Shown one piece after another: positions 9,701-18,274 of a stretch of 64,000 nt of DNA. This stretch comes from Planctomycetaceae bacterium (lineage in GTDB: Bacteria; Planctomycetota; Planctomycetia; Pirellulales; Pirellulaceae). The position numbers were made by a program, and so were the translations under genes. Where the stretch lies: the NCBI GenBank assembly GCA_018660825.1, contig JABJJO010000200.1, forward strand, positions 42,505-106,504, in the 5' to 3' direction. Under the pieces are notes generated by a model. The model saw nothing but the letters and a program-made list of their open reading frames with translations. It made no database searches and was not told the origin of the DNA. Positions within the stretch are counted from its first letter, which is position 1, and the number at the start of each line of letters is the position of its first letter.

Positions 9701-11706
9701 TGCTTAACCACAGTACCCGCGAACCCTACAATATTGAGATCCGCGGGAGAGGAATCTGGTAATTTAAACTGTACTTTTTCCACAAGTGACTGCTGCACGG
9801 TATACGTTAATTCACTGTAAGTCTTTAAGACACCCGGTTGCACATTGAGGAACGTAGCCAAACGCGCCGACAGCACCGGGACCACTCGTTTTGCCACGAC
9901 AGCAACCGTAAATTGCGGCTGTTCATATCGATAAGCCAACGCCAAACGGTCCGTCAATCCAGCTTGCTGTTTATCAGCAGTTGCTAACGTAACTACCCCA
10001 CTTACTTGCTCCGGCCGCACTTCATACACTTCCTCGAAACCAAGTTGCGTGCGAATCGCCAGCACACCCTTATCACGAAAAGTATCTTCGATCATGAACT
10101 TTGGTACGGATAAATGGAACTCGTCCCAATCGTCCAACCAACCCTTTGGTACGCGTTTTGCCAGCAATACGACTTGATGGACTTGCCCAAACGTTCTCCT
10201 AGCTGGGAATTTTGCATGTAAACGGCGAACTCCCATCTCGTCAGTCGTCTCGTGATATATCAACTGATCAGCACCCGTGTGCAAACTCACAATATTCCAT
10301 TGCGAAGGAACTTCGATCGTAAGTGAATACAGATCGTCGAGTTCCGGAAAAACATTAAAGGAGACACTGACCGTATGATTGCTTTGATTCAAGGACAATT
10401 GAGTCGTAGTCTGAACGTGAATTCTGTTCTCTGGGTGAGTCACTTGTGCACTGATCTTATAATCTGATTGCGGAACATAATAAGTTCCTAAGACGCGAAT
10501 CAAAGGCGCACCCGGTTCAACCACAAATATCGACTCGGGCAGCGCCTGTTCAAGGATCTGAGTATCAAGAGCAATCACCCCATCTGTTTCCAATGAGTTA
10601 ATGGCCAACCTACGATCCGCTAAAATACCAACGACCCCAGTGGACACCAAGACATCAAGGGGTTCAATTTTCGGGAATTCCCATTCGCCGATCGCCGGAC
10701 CGCTATGCAACGCAGTGATCTTAATCAACAGATCTTCCGTTTGTGGAATCCGCATTTCAACTGTCAAAATCTGCTGTGAATCTTGCTCTACCACGGACCA
10801 ACGTGAAACTCCTGGCGCTTGCACGTCGGTGACCTGAAAACCAGCTGCTATAGCAAACCGAAAATCCGAGGCGGCACCTTGTTGCACTTGCAGGGAAAAT
10901 GTTCCGTGCAATCGTTGAATGGCCTGAGTTAATTCTGCCACGAGCACATTGCGGGCAACTACAATCTCTTCGGTTTTAAGCCGCTTGTTATTGAGCGACA
11001 TGGTGATCCGCAATGGCCCTGGCTTAGCCAACAGATCAAACCGCGTGACATTTTTCGCTTCATCCACGGTGCGGTCCAAAACGCTCGCACCAGATTTAAT
11101 TTCGATATTCCCTGGCACAATCAACTCAATTCTCGAATTGGCGGCATGTGGCAATAACATCGTCAGGGTCTGCTCAGCCGCGGCATGCTGTACCGCTGCC
11201 GACATTGAAAACTGCACCTGTGATTTCCCGATGCTGGGCAGCAACAACCGAACCAATTGATCCGAATCACGCACCAACGAAGCCGAATTCTCACCCACGG
11301 TAACGTTGAGAATAGAAACACCGGAAAACCCCAATGGCAGTTGCTGTAAACCGGCCGCTAGTGACTCAACTTCAAAATCACCGACAATCCGTGCCGAATC
11401 GCCGAGAATGTTAATTCGATATTTAACGCTACGTAATAGCGATTGTTGGGGCGGAGTGTCTCCTGGTTTAATATTTGCCTTCTTTAACAAGGCTTCATAT
11501 TCACCGCGCGGCAAGTAGATGCGTTGAATCCCAGATGCCAAAACTGTCTTTAAATCGTCAAAAGGCACATAGATTTCACGTTTCATTTCACCTTGCTGAG
11601 CAACCACTGCCAGCGCAGCACCAAAAACAGTGCACCACGACAATAGCATCAGCATTGATATTCGCAGGTAACGAGATGTGTTGATTTCATTGGGATTCGT
11701 TCTCAT
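3763..11706 (-). CDS. Giant two-module membrane/secreted protein (2647 aa), apparent fusion
   Basis: I do not recognise a named family. The protein starts with a signal peptide (hydrophobic residues about 15-36), then the motif REIYVPFDDL...IYLPRGEYEALL and a long beta-rich stretch. A Pro/Ser/Glu-rich linker (about 1060-1130) leads to three transmembrane helices (about 1159-1180, 1189-1206, 1212-1233). Directly after these comes a second signal-peptide-like segment ending ANA at residue 1267. Then the pattern repeats: VVVPYDP..., LLIPLELYSQLWRQAYP, a beta-rich region, a Gln/Asn/Gly-rich stretch (about 2350-2530, with [12 protein letters not shown]) and three C-terminal helices. So it looks like two copies of the neighbour's module fused in frame. 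Its ATG overlaps the upstream stop as TAATG. The role is unknown; an envelope or outer-surface structural protein is a guess. Confidence 0.8.
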   Translation of the reverse strand: MRTNPNEINTSRYLRISMLMLLSWCTVFGAALAVVAQQGEMKREIYVPFDDLKTVLASGIQRIYLPRGEYEALLKKANIKPGDTPPQQSLLRSVKYRINILGDSARIVGDFEVESLAAGLQQLPLGFSGVSILNVTVGENSASLVRDSDQLVRLLLPSIGKSQVQFSMSAAVQHAAAEQTLTMLLPHAANSRIELIVPGNIEIKSGASVLDRTVDEAKNVTRFDLLAKPGPLRITMSLNNKRLKTEEIVVARNVLVAELTQAIQRLHGTFSLQVQQGAASDFRFAIAAGFQVTDVQAPGVSRWSVVEQDSQQILTVEMRIPQTEDLLIKITALHSGPAIGEWEFPKIEPLDVLVSTGVVGILADRRLAINSLETDGVIALDTQILEQALPESIFVVEPGAPLIRVLGTYYVPQSDYKISAQVTHPENRIHVQTTTQLSLNQSNHTVSVSFNVFPELDDLYSLTIEVPSQWNIVSLHTGADQLIYHETTDEMGVRRLHAKFPARRTFGQVHQVVLLAKRVPKGWLDDWDEFHLSVPKFMIEDTFRDKGVLAIRTQLGFEEVYEVRPEQVSGVVTLATADKQQAGLTDRLALAYRYEQPQFTVAVVAKRVVPVLSARLATFLNVQPGVLKTYSELTYTVQQSLVEKVQFKLPDSSPADLNIVGFAGTVVKQFSSIEADGHRLWTVTLDKPTAGVVVIGVDFEQVIQESTTTYTPAIATAESVVYQSGVLSVESSPELAIKVEDAAATDLGPDSRLKPVDVGELVVNGYNVGKHRVGAYGYTGMRPNVRLAISRPTLSSVPSTLIQRSEIVSFVSRHGVYQSVARFEILTKASYIQVALPEKASLWSVVIDGADTVKPQKVSGTTNRFLVSIPYAKENVGFKRDLRIVYEERLSVGHDGFQLLAPELFEFAGVSAEQQQQQKPIEAGLIRWQMIVPGNFVVQPYAESNMQLTGLPHVLNQSAFATFAVLAGGGGVRNFMAVPMSDSVAYSAPSSEDFAVTAEFDFADGEESAASKSQLMDQVEVFAGESNIEAPASPSDSPNRPSNRPGADRVLKEFAEGESSPRPRQTASPDPSSEMVPEEAESPMGGIDLLGDGNGDKYSYRASQTWALQGMQSLNVDLLNKPQDSNGDLDVKYMDFVRYEFQSLGGAPKLVGRLVRKSFITLWAWIAGIAVLLVGLLLLPRDVLVKRNYVLGVLALVALASAVPALRFYRQVFEVVFVMALTLSLIYCFYHLLKPGVCWFGKRASRITGLGCGLFLALLLFSGIANAQQNEPSEEVQTVQVPVDAVVVPYDPAQLPTKRTPADQLLIPLELYSQLWRQAYPELPLEHEVLPVEYAFSSVKYESTLFDDDGIFIEGVLGIEVFSGREVAIGLALNDLVLQYATLDKLPAQIQVRGLNGGTGNPTNGAGQQAVNTVPQQVLRGNSHTLFIKGRGHHELRVGFKLQVQRQGGWRLAKGSLPIGAAGLLVLNVPRKDTEIRWNGHLGTAELNTDVDNQRVESPLKLNGGFDFRWRSIVSQNGADRDLIADSQILVDVQEDGVYVDWQVRLEFRNSQLEIFRFVVPKEYRVAAVTGGNIRSWEVQRDANDRQSVTVELLEPAENQATLHIGLLRYRSLPEKTGDLFSVPAVSVPDAVSQKGTITIRRSPALELFVTQTQGVNRDDVNEAIAKTAQPANRVNPLGVQVVQAYRFSGTGFDLQFTAKPVTAAVTANINSLVRVSPQQISLETQVQFRIQNRPIHQVRVLVPADLAIRQVRTAALADWSATPVESLGGPAQLITILLSHGVSGNLNVLIEGMLERQLQDMTTDVPYLATPGVTSQRGQTVLLSDPSFNIELLDVTQGESVSMATMFAWLKQSQRTMARTALRFTGKNYSARFKLVRRTPKVACTTFSNANVSNRSIEETILLSYKIEDAGIQEVRFLLPAALKDSRIRGQYVRQIDKTPVDSDDPQSPIRVTLYLEDEILGEYSVLVENDRQPGGSNKVPVPIVENAEVQQQYISLESSGDVVEEVLDSMSNVVALNRQQKQWNQLTAVIGERVLKAFVVQGDADQAVLEFRTQSRDIVDKDEAKIRMATTSLIVDYAGTYRGKIELLVDNQKEQFLDIQIPLESKLWSVLVAGEPVKPVDTGVAGQIRLPLVKTNAGDLSYRVVVHYAGWMKALSQYGELSMLPFIRTTNIQAEKLFLKLYLPKRHNWYGFGGDAEPLNHQSDSGWGMIAGRSISRFTNGELLSRQAIVVNEEVSGKLKRATKSGNDYEKIRLYNSLQTQTDLNVYSDQSDINQRNEKDLAELGEQVLELVEDESSGQENDELMLDNRARLQQGFEQQSNGFSRNAVNQLGSNFDVPSTQSAVKPSSKKEADGLWFRNNSLLAPQSGESKEGKTNRRLYDRDQGGKGDKLDDLQKQSVTGPQGQDLGFDLNASQRNQENFSSPLTQQREQFKRYQQQQQTELEMRNGTIVDGVASIHRGRMGDEQPTVSNESQSENVGGMGGGMGGMGGEQQLDQSAVGDSGRASNGYFAGREATGLASVTGFDLDFDSVEFQVEYDRFDFEYLDDKYEFSANYLGLELRESIWRVGGVMAVLISLSILFLLVRVISKTRVVSTIVALLAILVSLPMIFGWIFPIYGILLFTGSLLWILRCWFPSPVSMETITS

Positions 11707-14700
11707 TATTCATCTCCCTCGCGATTTGAATTATCGTCATCGCTAGACACTGGGTCGTCAGGGAACTCGTCAGGTTCCGCTTGGCTATCCTCTGCGGGTG
11801 ATAAAGTTTCAGCAATTTCATCCGCATCCTGTTCTTCGTCGTTTTGCGACAGCGAATCTTCTTGCGACTCGCTGGCGGCCTCGAGATCCTCAGCCTCATC
11901 AACTGCCGTATTCTCCACATCCGTTGCATCTTCAGCAGCGTTGTTTAGAGTCTGATCTGCTTCACCAACTGTATCTAGTGAAAACAACTTGCGGCAAATT
12001 CGAAAACAAGGTTTCAAACAATCCTTGATAACCCAAATCACGCACATTAAACCCATACCCAGAAACAAGCCGGAAAACGGCATGTGGCTCGCCATGATTG
12101 GTTTAATTAAAACAACCCCGAGACTCGCTGACACGAGAACCAAGACCGTAATTATTTGATTACGTATTCCCAACCGAAGTCCACCGAATGTAACCACCAC
12201 CAAGACCCCAAACATAACCAAATGAAACATCGAAAGAGATACCGTGGACAGCCGCAAAGGCGATGCACTCGGATTAATTGCTGAAAAGATAAGACTGTCA
12301 TGGTTGCTGAATTGATTTCCCAACTGCACGTCAACCTTGGCTTGGGTAATATTATTCAATAGTGAGTGAACATCGACAATTCCTTCTGTTTCGGAATCGT
12401 GCAAGAGATTACGTTGGATTGTTTCCAAAAATGAACTCGGCAAATGGTCGTCCCAATCACCAGAATAATCCACCAACACGGTGCCTGACGGTAAATGGAC
12501 AACCATGAAAATTTGATTGATTGCGTGTAGGTCCTTAAACTCAGGAATACGCACAGTAAAACCATCTGATTCAATTGAGTACTTCAGCTCCAAGACAAAA
12601 TCTTCACCTGGGGTGGTGGTATTAAGCGGAATCAAATAGTTCTTCTGATTACCCACAGCATCCTCTGCATCCGCCGTGGTACCTTTTTCGATGCCGACCG
12701 CCTCGCCGTTAATGGAAAGTGGGTCATTAGGAATTTTCGACCCCTGCGGAAATGTGACCGCGATTCTTTGAGCCGCACTTTTGACTCGATACACCGCGTG
12801 AACTCGTGACTTTCCACCTTTGGCAATTTGGACATCAATCACTCCTAATTCGATTGCGGAAAGTTCAATGGACTCTAGTTCATATCGGTGAATATCCAGT
12901 TTTACACTCCATGTCTGGTGGAATTCCATCGCAACCGCAGCACCGGGAACCTGCATCTCTGTCGAGCCTAACTTGAGGTCGTAACGAGGATCAATAGGAC
13001 GTACACCGTCGGATTCCGCGGGAACGACATCTAAATTTTCCGTTTTCTTGATTACAATTTGCCCCCAACTTCTATGAACCTCTTGCGGCATTAATGGGTG
13101 CAGGGAAACACTCGCGGCGGACCCGACTTCCAAATCCTCTAGAGATTCTATCCACGACAACTCTACTTGGAATTGACCAAACAGTTCTCGATTTGAAGTC
13201 AACTGCCAGGCCGTGTAATCGTCAGCAAGATCGTCCGGCCGCGGGGTAATCACAGATTCTTGGACTAATTTCGAGTCATTGCGGATCATCTCAATCAAAC
13301 TCGTAGGAATGTCTAATCTAAGTTTTTTCACGCCGCTGTAGCGGACATCATAAGCCAGTGTTACGGAGTGATTGATGATTCCGGATTGCACATCAGCAAT
13401 CACTAACTGTCCCACTTCGATCTGCGGCTGCCTACGTTCAACGGAGAATGTCGGATTGAATGATTCATTGGCATACCTGAATGCGTGTACTGCTAGCGAA
13501 CTGCCAACTCTACTCAGTTGCACCAAACCCGCAATACTCGGTTGCACTTCGCTAATGGCCACACTCTGCCCACCCGCAGTATCCACCGGCGTTACTCGCA
13601 AACCCTCGGGAGCTAATACTGTCACATTACCCTGAACATGCTCGACACTCGCAGCAACAATACGCGGCAACGCGAAAGTGTATTGCGAAGCCTCACTCGT
13701 TGGCGTCAACAGGTTTACATCGGTACGCACCTTTTCGACAGAAACCAACAACGCCACCTGCCCTACAGCTTTGCGTGAGAAATTCACTCGGTATTTCCCC
13801 GGAGCGTTCTCTACTGCGTGGTGATTTTCAACAACAGCAGCCTTCACATTCGCCGCAGCAATTCCCCGAACACTTCGAATTCGATAACCTTCGGGAACAT
13901 CATAATCTACGTGAAATAGTCCAGCGCGTTGAATATCTAACAAAGTCGTTACACTCATACGCGTTAATTGAGGAGTGATTTGGATCGTGACATATTCCTC
14001 AACCGTGACACGCGGTTGCAGTTTTTCAATTTTAAGGATGAGTTCGTATGGCAACGCCGCATAGCGGTAAACAAAATCCCAACCTTGACCCGCATTAACT
14101 TCAGCGGCATCCACTTGCAGCAACCCGGTCCGCGTATCAACATCAGCTCGCAGGTCACCTTCCACTTTGACCATCACAAGTCCTTGTTGGCGTGAAACGT
14201 TTAACGCTTCGATCTCGGGAATGATGACGTCGACCGATTCGTTCTGCATGCCTACTTCAAGATCAAACCGTTCCAATTCGATATTAATGGTTTGTGTAGA
14301 GTCCGCTGGTTCGAATAACTCGATCGTAATAATTTGATTACCCTCTTCCAAGGCGACATCCCAACGACGAACATTTGCATCAAATACCCCGGAAATTTTT
14401 TGCCCCACAGGAATCCGCAACTTCAATTCACGCAACTCACTGCGGGTAATTGAATAGACTAGCTGGGCTTGTGTCCGTTGAGACCCCTCGCCAATAACAA
14501 CACTTTGACGAGTCTGCACTGTAGCTAACGCCTGTAATCCCGCAGCACCTTCGCTGCGCGGTGTCCAATCGATATGAACCTGAGGTGTTAAGCCAAAGAA
14601 AGCAATCAATACAGTTTCAGTTGCAGGTGCTACCGGTGGACTCGGATCGCCAGTAGCGTTATCCCGCGCGGCGCCATCCTGTGTCTCAGTGGCGGCCACT

Positions 14701-15380
14701 AACGGCTGCACGTTTACTTTCACACCAGGGTCGGCAATCGTGATTTTCCAGCGGTTAATGGATGCTTGTGGAGCTTGGAATGAAACTTGATTCAAGCCCG
14801 GTGATTGATTGTAAGTCCGCGCGTATTGGAGGTCTAAGACGACATCTGCCGCATCACTTTCCTGTCGCTGCATCAACAGGAAATATCCCTGTCCAGGCCG
14901 AAAAATGATACGCGCAGTTTCATCGCCGATGTTTGCTTCGGAGATTGCCGCATCCGCTAAACGCAATGGGATTTCATGCCAACCTAGGCCTAGCATTTGA
15001 ATCGACAATTTGGCGGAAACCTGCATAACATCACCGCGAACTATCGCTTCAGAGGAGATCGATGTAATCATTGACCGCAGAGGAATCGAAACAGGGTTTT
15101 CTACTGCATTCTTCGCGCGCGCAGCTTGCCATAATTTTTGGAATTCATCATACGGCAAGAAAACACCACGTGCTGGAGATTCAAACACTTTTGATAATTT
15201 GTCGTAGGGAACGTAAATCGTCTGTTCGAATAACGAGTTCTTTTTCTCGCCCGTATCTTCCGCTTGTTGTGGCGCGGCGGCAACCGGCGGAACTTCCTGT
15301 GATCGCACGACACTTGGAACGTAAAAGAGCGAGGCTGCAATAAAAAGACTTAATAATATTTGAGTAGTTCGTTTCAACAT
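11706..15380 (-). CDS. Large single-module membrane/secreted protein, paralogue of the giant neighbour
   Basis: A 1224-residue protein of no family that I can name. I place the start at ATG 15380, which gives a classic signal peptide (MLKR, hydrophobic core, VRS-Q cleavage), rather than at an upstream TTG (15410). After the signal comes TIYVPYDKLSKVF...GVFLPYDEFQKLW, the same opening motif as both halves of the next gene. A long beta-rich region follows, then three transmembrane helices (about 1051-1075, 1077-1098, 1105-1125) and a strongly acidic, Ser-rich tail of about 90 residues. The tail is probably cytoplasmic. The stop overlaps the giant gene's ATG (TAATG), so the two are almost certainly made together. 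An envelope assembly role is only inferred from the size, the export signal and the coupling. Confidence 0.85.
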   Translation of the reverse strand: MLKRTTQILLSLFIAASLFYVPSVVRSQEVPPVAAAPQQAEDTGEKKNSLFEQTIYVPYDKLSKVFESPARGVFLPYDEFQKLWQAARAKNAVENPVSIPLRSMITSISSEAIVRGDVMQVSAKLSIQMLGLGWHEIPLRLADAAISEANIGDETARIIFRPGQGYFLLMQRQESDAADVVLDLQYARTYNQSPGLNQVSFQAPQASINRWKITIADPGVKVNVQPLVAATETQDGAARDNATGDPSPPVAPATETVLIAFFGLTPQVHIDWTPRSEGAAGLQALATVQTRQSVVIGEGSQRTQAQLVYSITRSELRELKLRIPVGQKISGVFDANVRRWDVALEEGNQIITIELFEPADSTQTINIELERFDLEVGMQNESVDVIIPEIEALNVSRQQGLVMVKVEGDLRADVDTRTGLLQVDAAEVNAGQGWDFVYRYAALPYELILKIEKLQPRVTVEEYVTIQITPQLTRMSVTTLLDIQRAGLFHVDYDVPEGYRIRSVRGIAAANVKAAVVENHHAVENAPGKYRVNFSRKAVGQVALLVSVEKVRTDVNLLTPTSEASQYTFALPRIVAASVEHVQGNVTVLAPEGLRVTPVDTAGGQSVAISEVQPSIAGLVQLSRVGSSLAVHAFRYANESFNPTFSVERRQPQIEVGQLVIADVQSGIINHSVTLAYDVRYSGVKKLRLDIPTSLIEMIRNDSKLVQESVITPRPDDLADDYTAWQLTSNRELFGQFQVELSWIESLEDLEVGSAASVSLHPLMPQEVHRSWGQIVIKKTENLDVVPAESDGVRPIDPRYDLKLGSTEMQVPGAAVAMEFHQTWSVKLDIHRYELESIELSAIELGVIDVQIAKGGKSRVHAVYRVKSAAQRIAVTFPQGSKIPNDPLSINGEAVGIEKGTTADAEDAVGNQKNYLIPLNTTTPGEDFVLELKYSIESDGFTVRIPEFKDLHAINQIFMVVHLPSGTVLVDYSGDWDDHLPSSFLETIQRNLLHDSETEGIVDVHSLLNNITQAKVDVQLGNQFSNHDSLIFSAINPSASPLRLSTVSLSMFHLVMFGVLVVVTFGGLRLGIRNQIITVLVLVSASLGVVLIKPIMASHMPFSGLFLGMGLMCVIWVIKDCLKPCFRICRKLFSLDTVGEADQTLNNAAEDATDVENTAVDEAEDLEAASESQEDSLSQNDEEQDADEIAETLSPAEDSQAEPDEFPDDPVSSDDDNSNREGDE

Positions 15381-15586
15381 CGAGTCGTTCCCAGTTCTAT
15401 ATGTCAACAATACGTTGAGTGGAGTAAGGATTTGCTGCGTATTTTTAATACAGCGTTATGTCACAGCGGCGAATTTCTAGAGGTACCTATTTTAACACAG
15501 GCACGCAACTCATTGCGCAGTTACATTAACCATAATGATTAGCAGATACGCTCTAAAGCAACACCCTTACAGTTAAGACGCATGTA

Positions 15587-15605
15587 TTGGGAAAAATGTT
15601 CCCAA
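15587..15605. repeat. Inverted repeat TTGGGAA-N5-TTCCCAA
   Basis: A perfect 7-base dyad with a 5-base loop lies 41 bases past the stop of the SGNH hydrolase gene and about 200 bases before the giant-gene operon. It could be a weak terminator for the hydrolase or an operator for the giant genes. There is no U-run after it on either strand, which weakens the terminator reading. Confidence 0.35.
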
Positions 15606-15646
15606 AATATCCTGCACAACCGTCATAAACGAATCGAGGGGAAGTT

Positions 15647-16303
15647 CTATTTCAAATAGCGATGAACTTCGGTAGCCATCAACTTGGCACCTGCTGCATT
15701 GGGATGCACACCATCAGGAAACATTTCCGGATGCGGAGCTAAAACTTTATAAATGTCAATCAGTTTGACACCTTTGGACTGTCTGGCAGCAGCCACCACT
15801 GCCGGAATGACTTCTTGCTTGACAACTGCCTCGGTTATACCCCAGCGGTCCTTCGCTACGGGTGCCGGTTTACAAATCCAAACTTGTGGCTGGGATTCAA
15901 GTTGCTTAAAAATGCGGACTAAGTCTATCAAATCCTTCGTGAATTCGTCTTTGTATTTCCAATTCTGTGGTTTACTATCGTTGCTGCCAAGCTTGATAAC
16001 CACCAATTGGGGCTTAAACTTTTTAGCCGCTGCAAACGCGGACTCTTTCCAATAAGGCTTATCTCCTTTTTTCAGCAATGTCGCTCCGTTGACACCAAAG
16101 TTTTTAACGTCGTATCCAGCGCCCAACAAACGGTCAAGTACTACCGGATAGTTATTGTTGACGCGGTCTTGAATTGCAGCACCGTAGGTAATGCTGTCAC
16201 CGACACATGCAACTCGAATCGGTGCAGCTACTAGGTTTGTGGCCCAATAAATCCAAAGAGCCAACACAAAACAGCAACGCCAAATTGACAATCTTTTAAC
16301 CAT
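15647..16303 (-). CDS. SGNH/GDSL hydrolase (acyl- or acetylesterase-like)
   Basis: A 218-residue exported hydrolase. It has an N-terminal signal peptide (about residues 1-26), then the block I signature CVGDSITYG with the nucleophile Ser, the block III GSNDS with the oxyanion Asn, and the C-terminal DGVHPN with the catalytic Asp-His. All catalytic blocks of the SGNH fold are therefore present. It is close in layout to the sialate/xylan acetylesterase-like SGNH proteins common in planctomycetes, which remove acetyl groups from polysaccharides. The start is ATG 16303 with AAGGAG ten bases upstream. It is divergent from the symporter gene next door. The substrate is not readable from sequence. 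Confidence 0.88.
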   Translation of the reverse strand: MVKRLSIWRCCFVLALWIYWATNLVAAPIRVACVGDSITYGAAIQDRVNNNYPVVLDRLLGAGYDVKNFGVNGATLLKKGDKPYWKESAFAAAKKFKPQLVVIKLGSNDSKPQNWKYKDEFTKDLIDLVRIFKQLESQPQVWICKPAPVAKDRWGITEAVVKQEVIPAVVAAARQSKGVKLIDIYKVLAPHPEMFPDGVHPNAAGAKLMATEVHRYLK

Positions 16304-16420
16304 GGTCTATTCGCTCCTTACTGTGGATTGGTTATTCGCAATTAGCTTCCGCTTGCATTTACCGTTTAGGGTATCATAACTACTTATGCTTTTGGGTCCT
16401 ACCAAACCACCAATCATAAA

Positions 16421-18040
16421 ATGCCTCTTTTCATCGCCGAACTACAGATTCACGAACTAACCCATTTTTCGATACTCGATTGGGTCATTGTGGCGATCTA
16501 TCTTACGATTTCATTGGTCATTGGAATCTATGTCACGCGATATACCACGAATATGGACGCCTATATCGGCGCTGGTCGCAGTGTTGGTCCATGGTTAGGT
16601 GTCGCAACAATGACTGGAACAGAAATGGGCCTCATCACCGTCATGTACATGGCGCAAAGTGGCTTTACTGGCGGGTTTGCCGCCTTTCACATGGCGCTAA
16701 TAGCAGGTGGTGCGACATTATTTGTTGGGCTTACCGGTTTCATCGTAAAACCATTGCGTGCGCATCGGGTGCTGACGATTCCTGAATATTATGAAAAACG
16801 TTTCGGCCGTAAAGTTCGCATTGTCGGTGGCATCATATTATCAGCGGCCGGCATTTTAAATATGGGATTATTTTTGCAAGTTGGTGCAAAATTCATTGTC
16901 GCGGCAACCGGCTTGCCAATCGATGGGAATGCGTTGATCGTCGTCATGACGGTTCTATTAATTCTAGTTCTTGTATATACCGTGCTCGGCGGCATGATCT
17001 CCGTCATCATCACGGATTACACCCAGTTCGTCGTCCTGTCCTTTGGTATCATCGTTACGACCGTCTTAGCGATTTACACCCTAGGTTTGAACTCGATGTA
17101 TGAAGCCGTCAAAACGGGGATGGGACGAAAAGGGTTTGACCCAACAGATCCCAGCGGTCCTTTTGGCACTGCCTACGTTACTTACCAAATCATCGCCGCC
17201 GGTCTCATTGGTTGTGCGGTCTGGCCAACTGCAGTCTCTCGTGCACTCGCCATGGAATCACCAGAAGCAGTCAAAAAGCAATACGTGCTTTCAAGCGTCT
17301 CTTTTACGATTCGTTTTTTGATTCCCATGTTTTGGGGTATCGCTGCCTACACTTTCGTCACACAACTTCATCCCGAACAAACTTCTCTATTCCTCGGCGA
17401 CAATGCAATCGACGATGCGGGGCTATATGCCATGCCCGCATTTCTCGGACAACTACTGCCAATCGGAATTTTGGGGCTGATCACAGCCGCCATGATTGCC
17501 GCTTTTATGTCGACCCATGATAGCTACTTACTTTGTTGGAGCAGTGTCATTACCCAGGACGTCGTAGCGCCTCTTCGCCAAACACCAATGTCAACTGCCG
17601 CCCGCATCAAGTTAACTCGCGTTTGCATCGTTTTGATCGGAATCTTCATCTGGGCTTGGGGACTTTTCTACGAAGGAAGCGATCGGATTTGGGATTACAT
17701 GATCATTACGGGCGCCATTTACTTTACCGGTGCACTAGTGCTTCTCGCCGGTGGTTTGTATTGGCAGCAAGCAAGTCGAGCAGGAGCGATGCTGGGGCTC
17801 ATTTTCGGTGCGTCCGCCATATTAGGGCTCGAACCAATCCGCATCTCACTTATCAACCTTGGCTGTTTCATCTTCGACGCCAACGCGATCTATTGGCTTG
17901 AAGCGATAACGTCCTCAGTGGTAGGCCTGACAAGCATTGGGCTCACGCTCATTGCATTTATCCTCGGGTCCCTCATCTGGCCCGATCCAAAACAATACCA
18001 AACAACCAATCCTGCAAATGACATCCAGGAGTCTCAATAA
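16421..18040 (+). CDS. Sodium:solute symporter (SSS family)
   Basis: A 539-residue polytopic membrane protein with about 13 hydrophobic helices. The first helix (WVIVAIYLTISLVIGIYV), the AGRSVGPWLGVATMTGTEMG segment and the later GLITAAMIAAFMSTHDSYLL are the usual landmarks of Na+-coupled symporters of the LeuT-fold SSS family, with the sodium-site helix at the last. It would import a small organic solute using the sodium gradient; the substrate (sugar, acid or other) cannot be told. The stop overlaps the start of a 71-residue membrane protein. Nearby SGNH, PSD1/DUF1501 and GntP genes suggest a carbohydrate or acid uptake locus. Confidence 0.92.
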   Translation: MPLFIAELQIHELTHFSILDWVIVAIYLTISLVIGIYVTRYTTNMDAYIGAGRSVGPWLGVATMTGTEMGLITVMYMAQSGFTGGFAAFHMALIAGGATLFVGLTGFIVKPLRAHRVLTIPEYYEKRFGRKVRIVGGIILSAAGILNMGLFLQVGAKFIVAATGLPIDGNALIVVMTVLLILVLVYTVLGGMISVIITDYTQFVVLSFGIIVTTVLAIYTLGLNSMYEAVKTGMGRKGFDPTDPSGPFGTAYVTYQIIAAGLIGCAVWPTAVSRALAMESPEAVKKQYVLSSVSFTIRFLIPMFWGIAAYTFVTQLHPEQTSLFLGDNAIDDAGLYAMPAFLGQLLPIGILGLITAAMIAAFMSTHDSYLLCWSSVITQDVVAPLRQTPMSTAARIKLTRVCIVLIGIFIWAWGLFYEGSDRIWDYMIITGAIYFTGALVLLAGGLYWQQASRAGAMLGLIFGASAILGLEPIRISLINLGCFIFDANAIYWLEAITSSVVGLTSIGLTLIAFILGSLIWPDPKQYQTTNPANDIQESQ

Positions 18041-18255
18041 TGCTGGCCTATTCTGTAATTGCTGACATCGCGTCCGAACAAATCGAATACACTCACTGGT
18101 TCACATTTTGGATTAGCATTCTTTTGCTTGCTTTAGCCATTTTCACCGTCCTAGCTTGTGTCGTTACGGTGAAAGGTTGGTTTGAGATTAAAACAATGCT
18201 ATTGCGCCTCAGTCAACTTGCCCGTTACGGAGAAAGTCATGACATTGACTCATAG
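18040..18255 (+). CDS. Small single-pass membrane protein coupled to the symporter
   Basis: A 71-residue protein that I do not recognise. It has one strongly hydrophobic helix (about residues 20-44) and a hydrophilic, partly charged C-terminus. Its ATG shares the A of the symporter stop (TAATG), and an AGGAG sits nine bases upstream inside the symporter gene, so it is translated right after the symporter. SSS transporters of some other families have a small partner subunit encoded upstream. This one is downstream and has one helix, so it may be a regulatory or stabilising subunit. That is inference from the gene overlap. Confidence 0.75.
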   Translation: MLAYSVIADIASEQIEYTHWFTFWISILLLALAIFTVLACVVTVKGWFEIKTMLLRLSQLARYGESHDIDS

Positions 18256-18274
18256 GGGCTTATCCGGCAATGTA

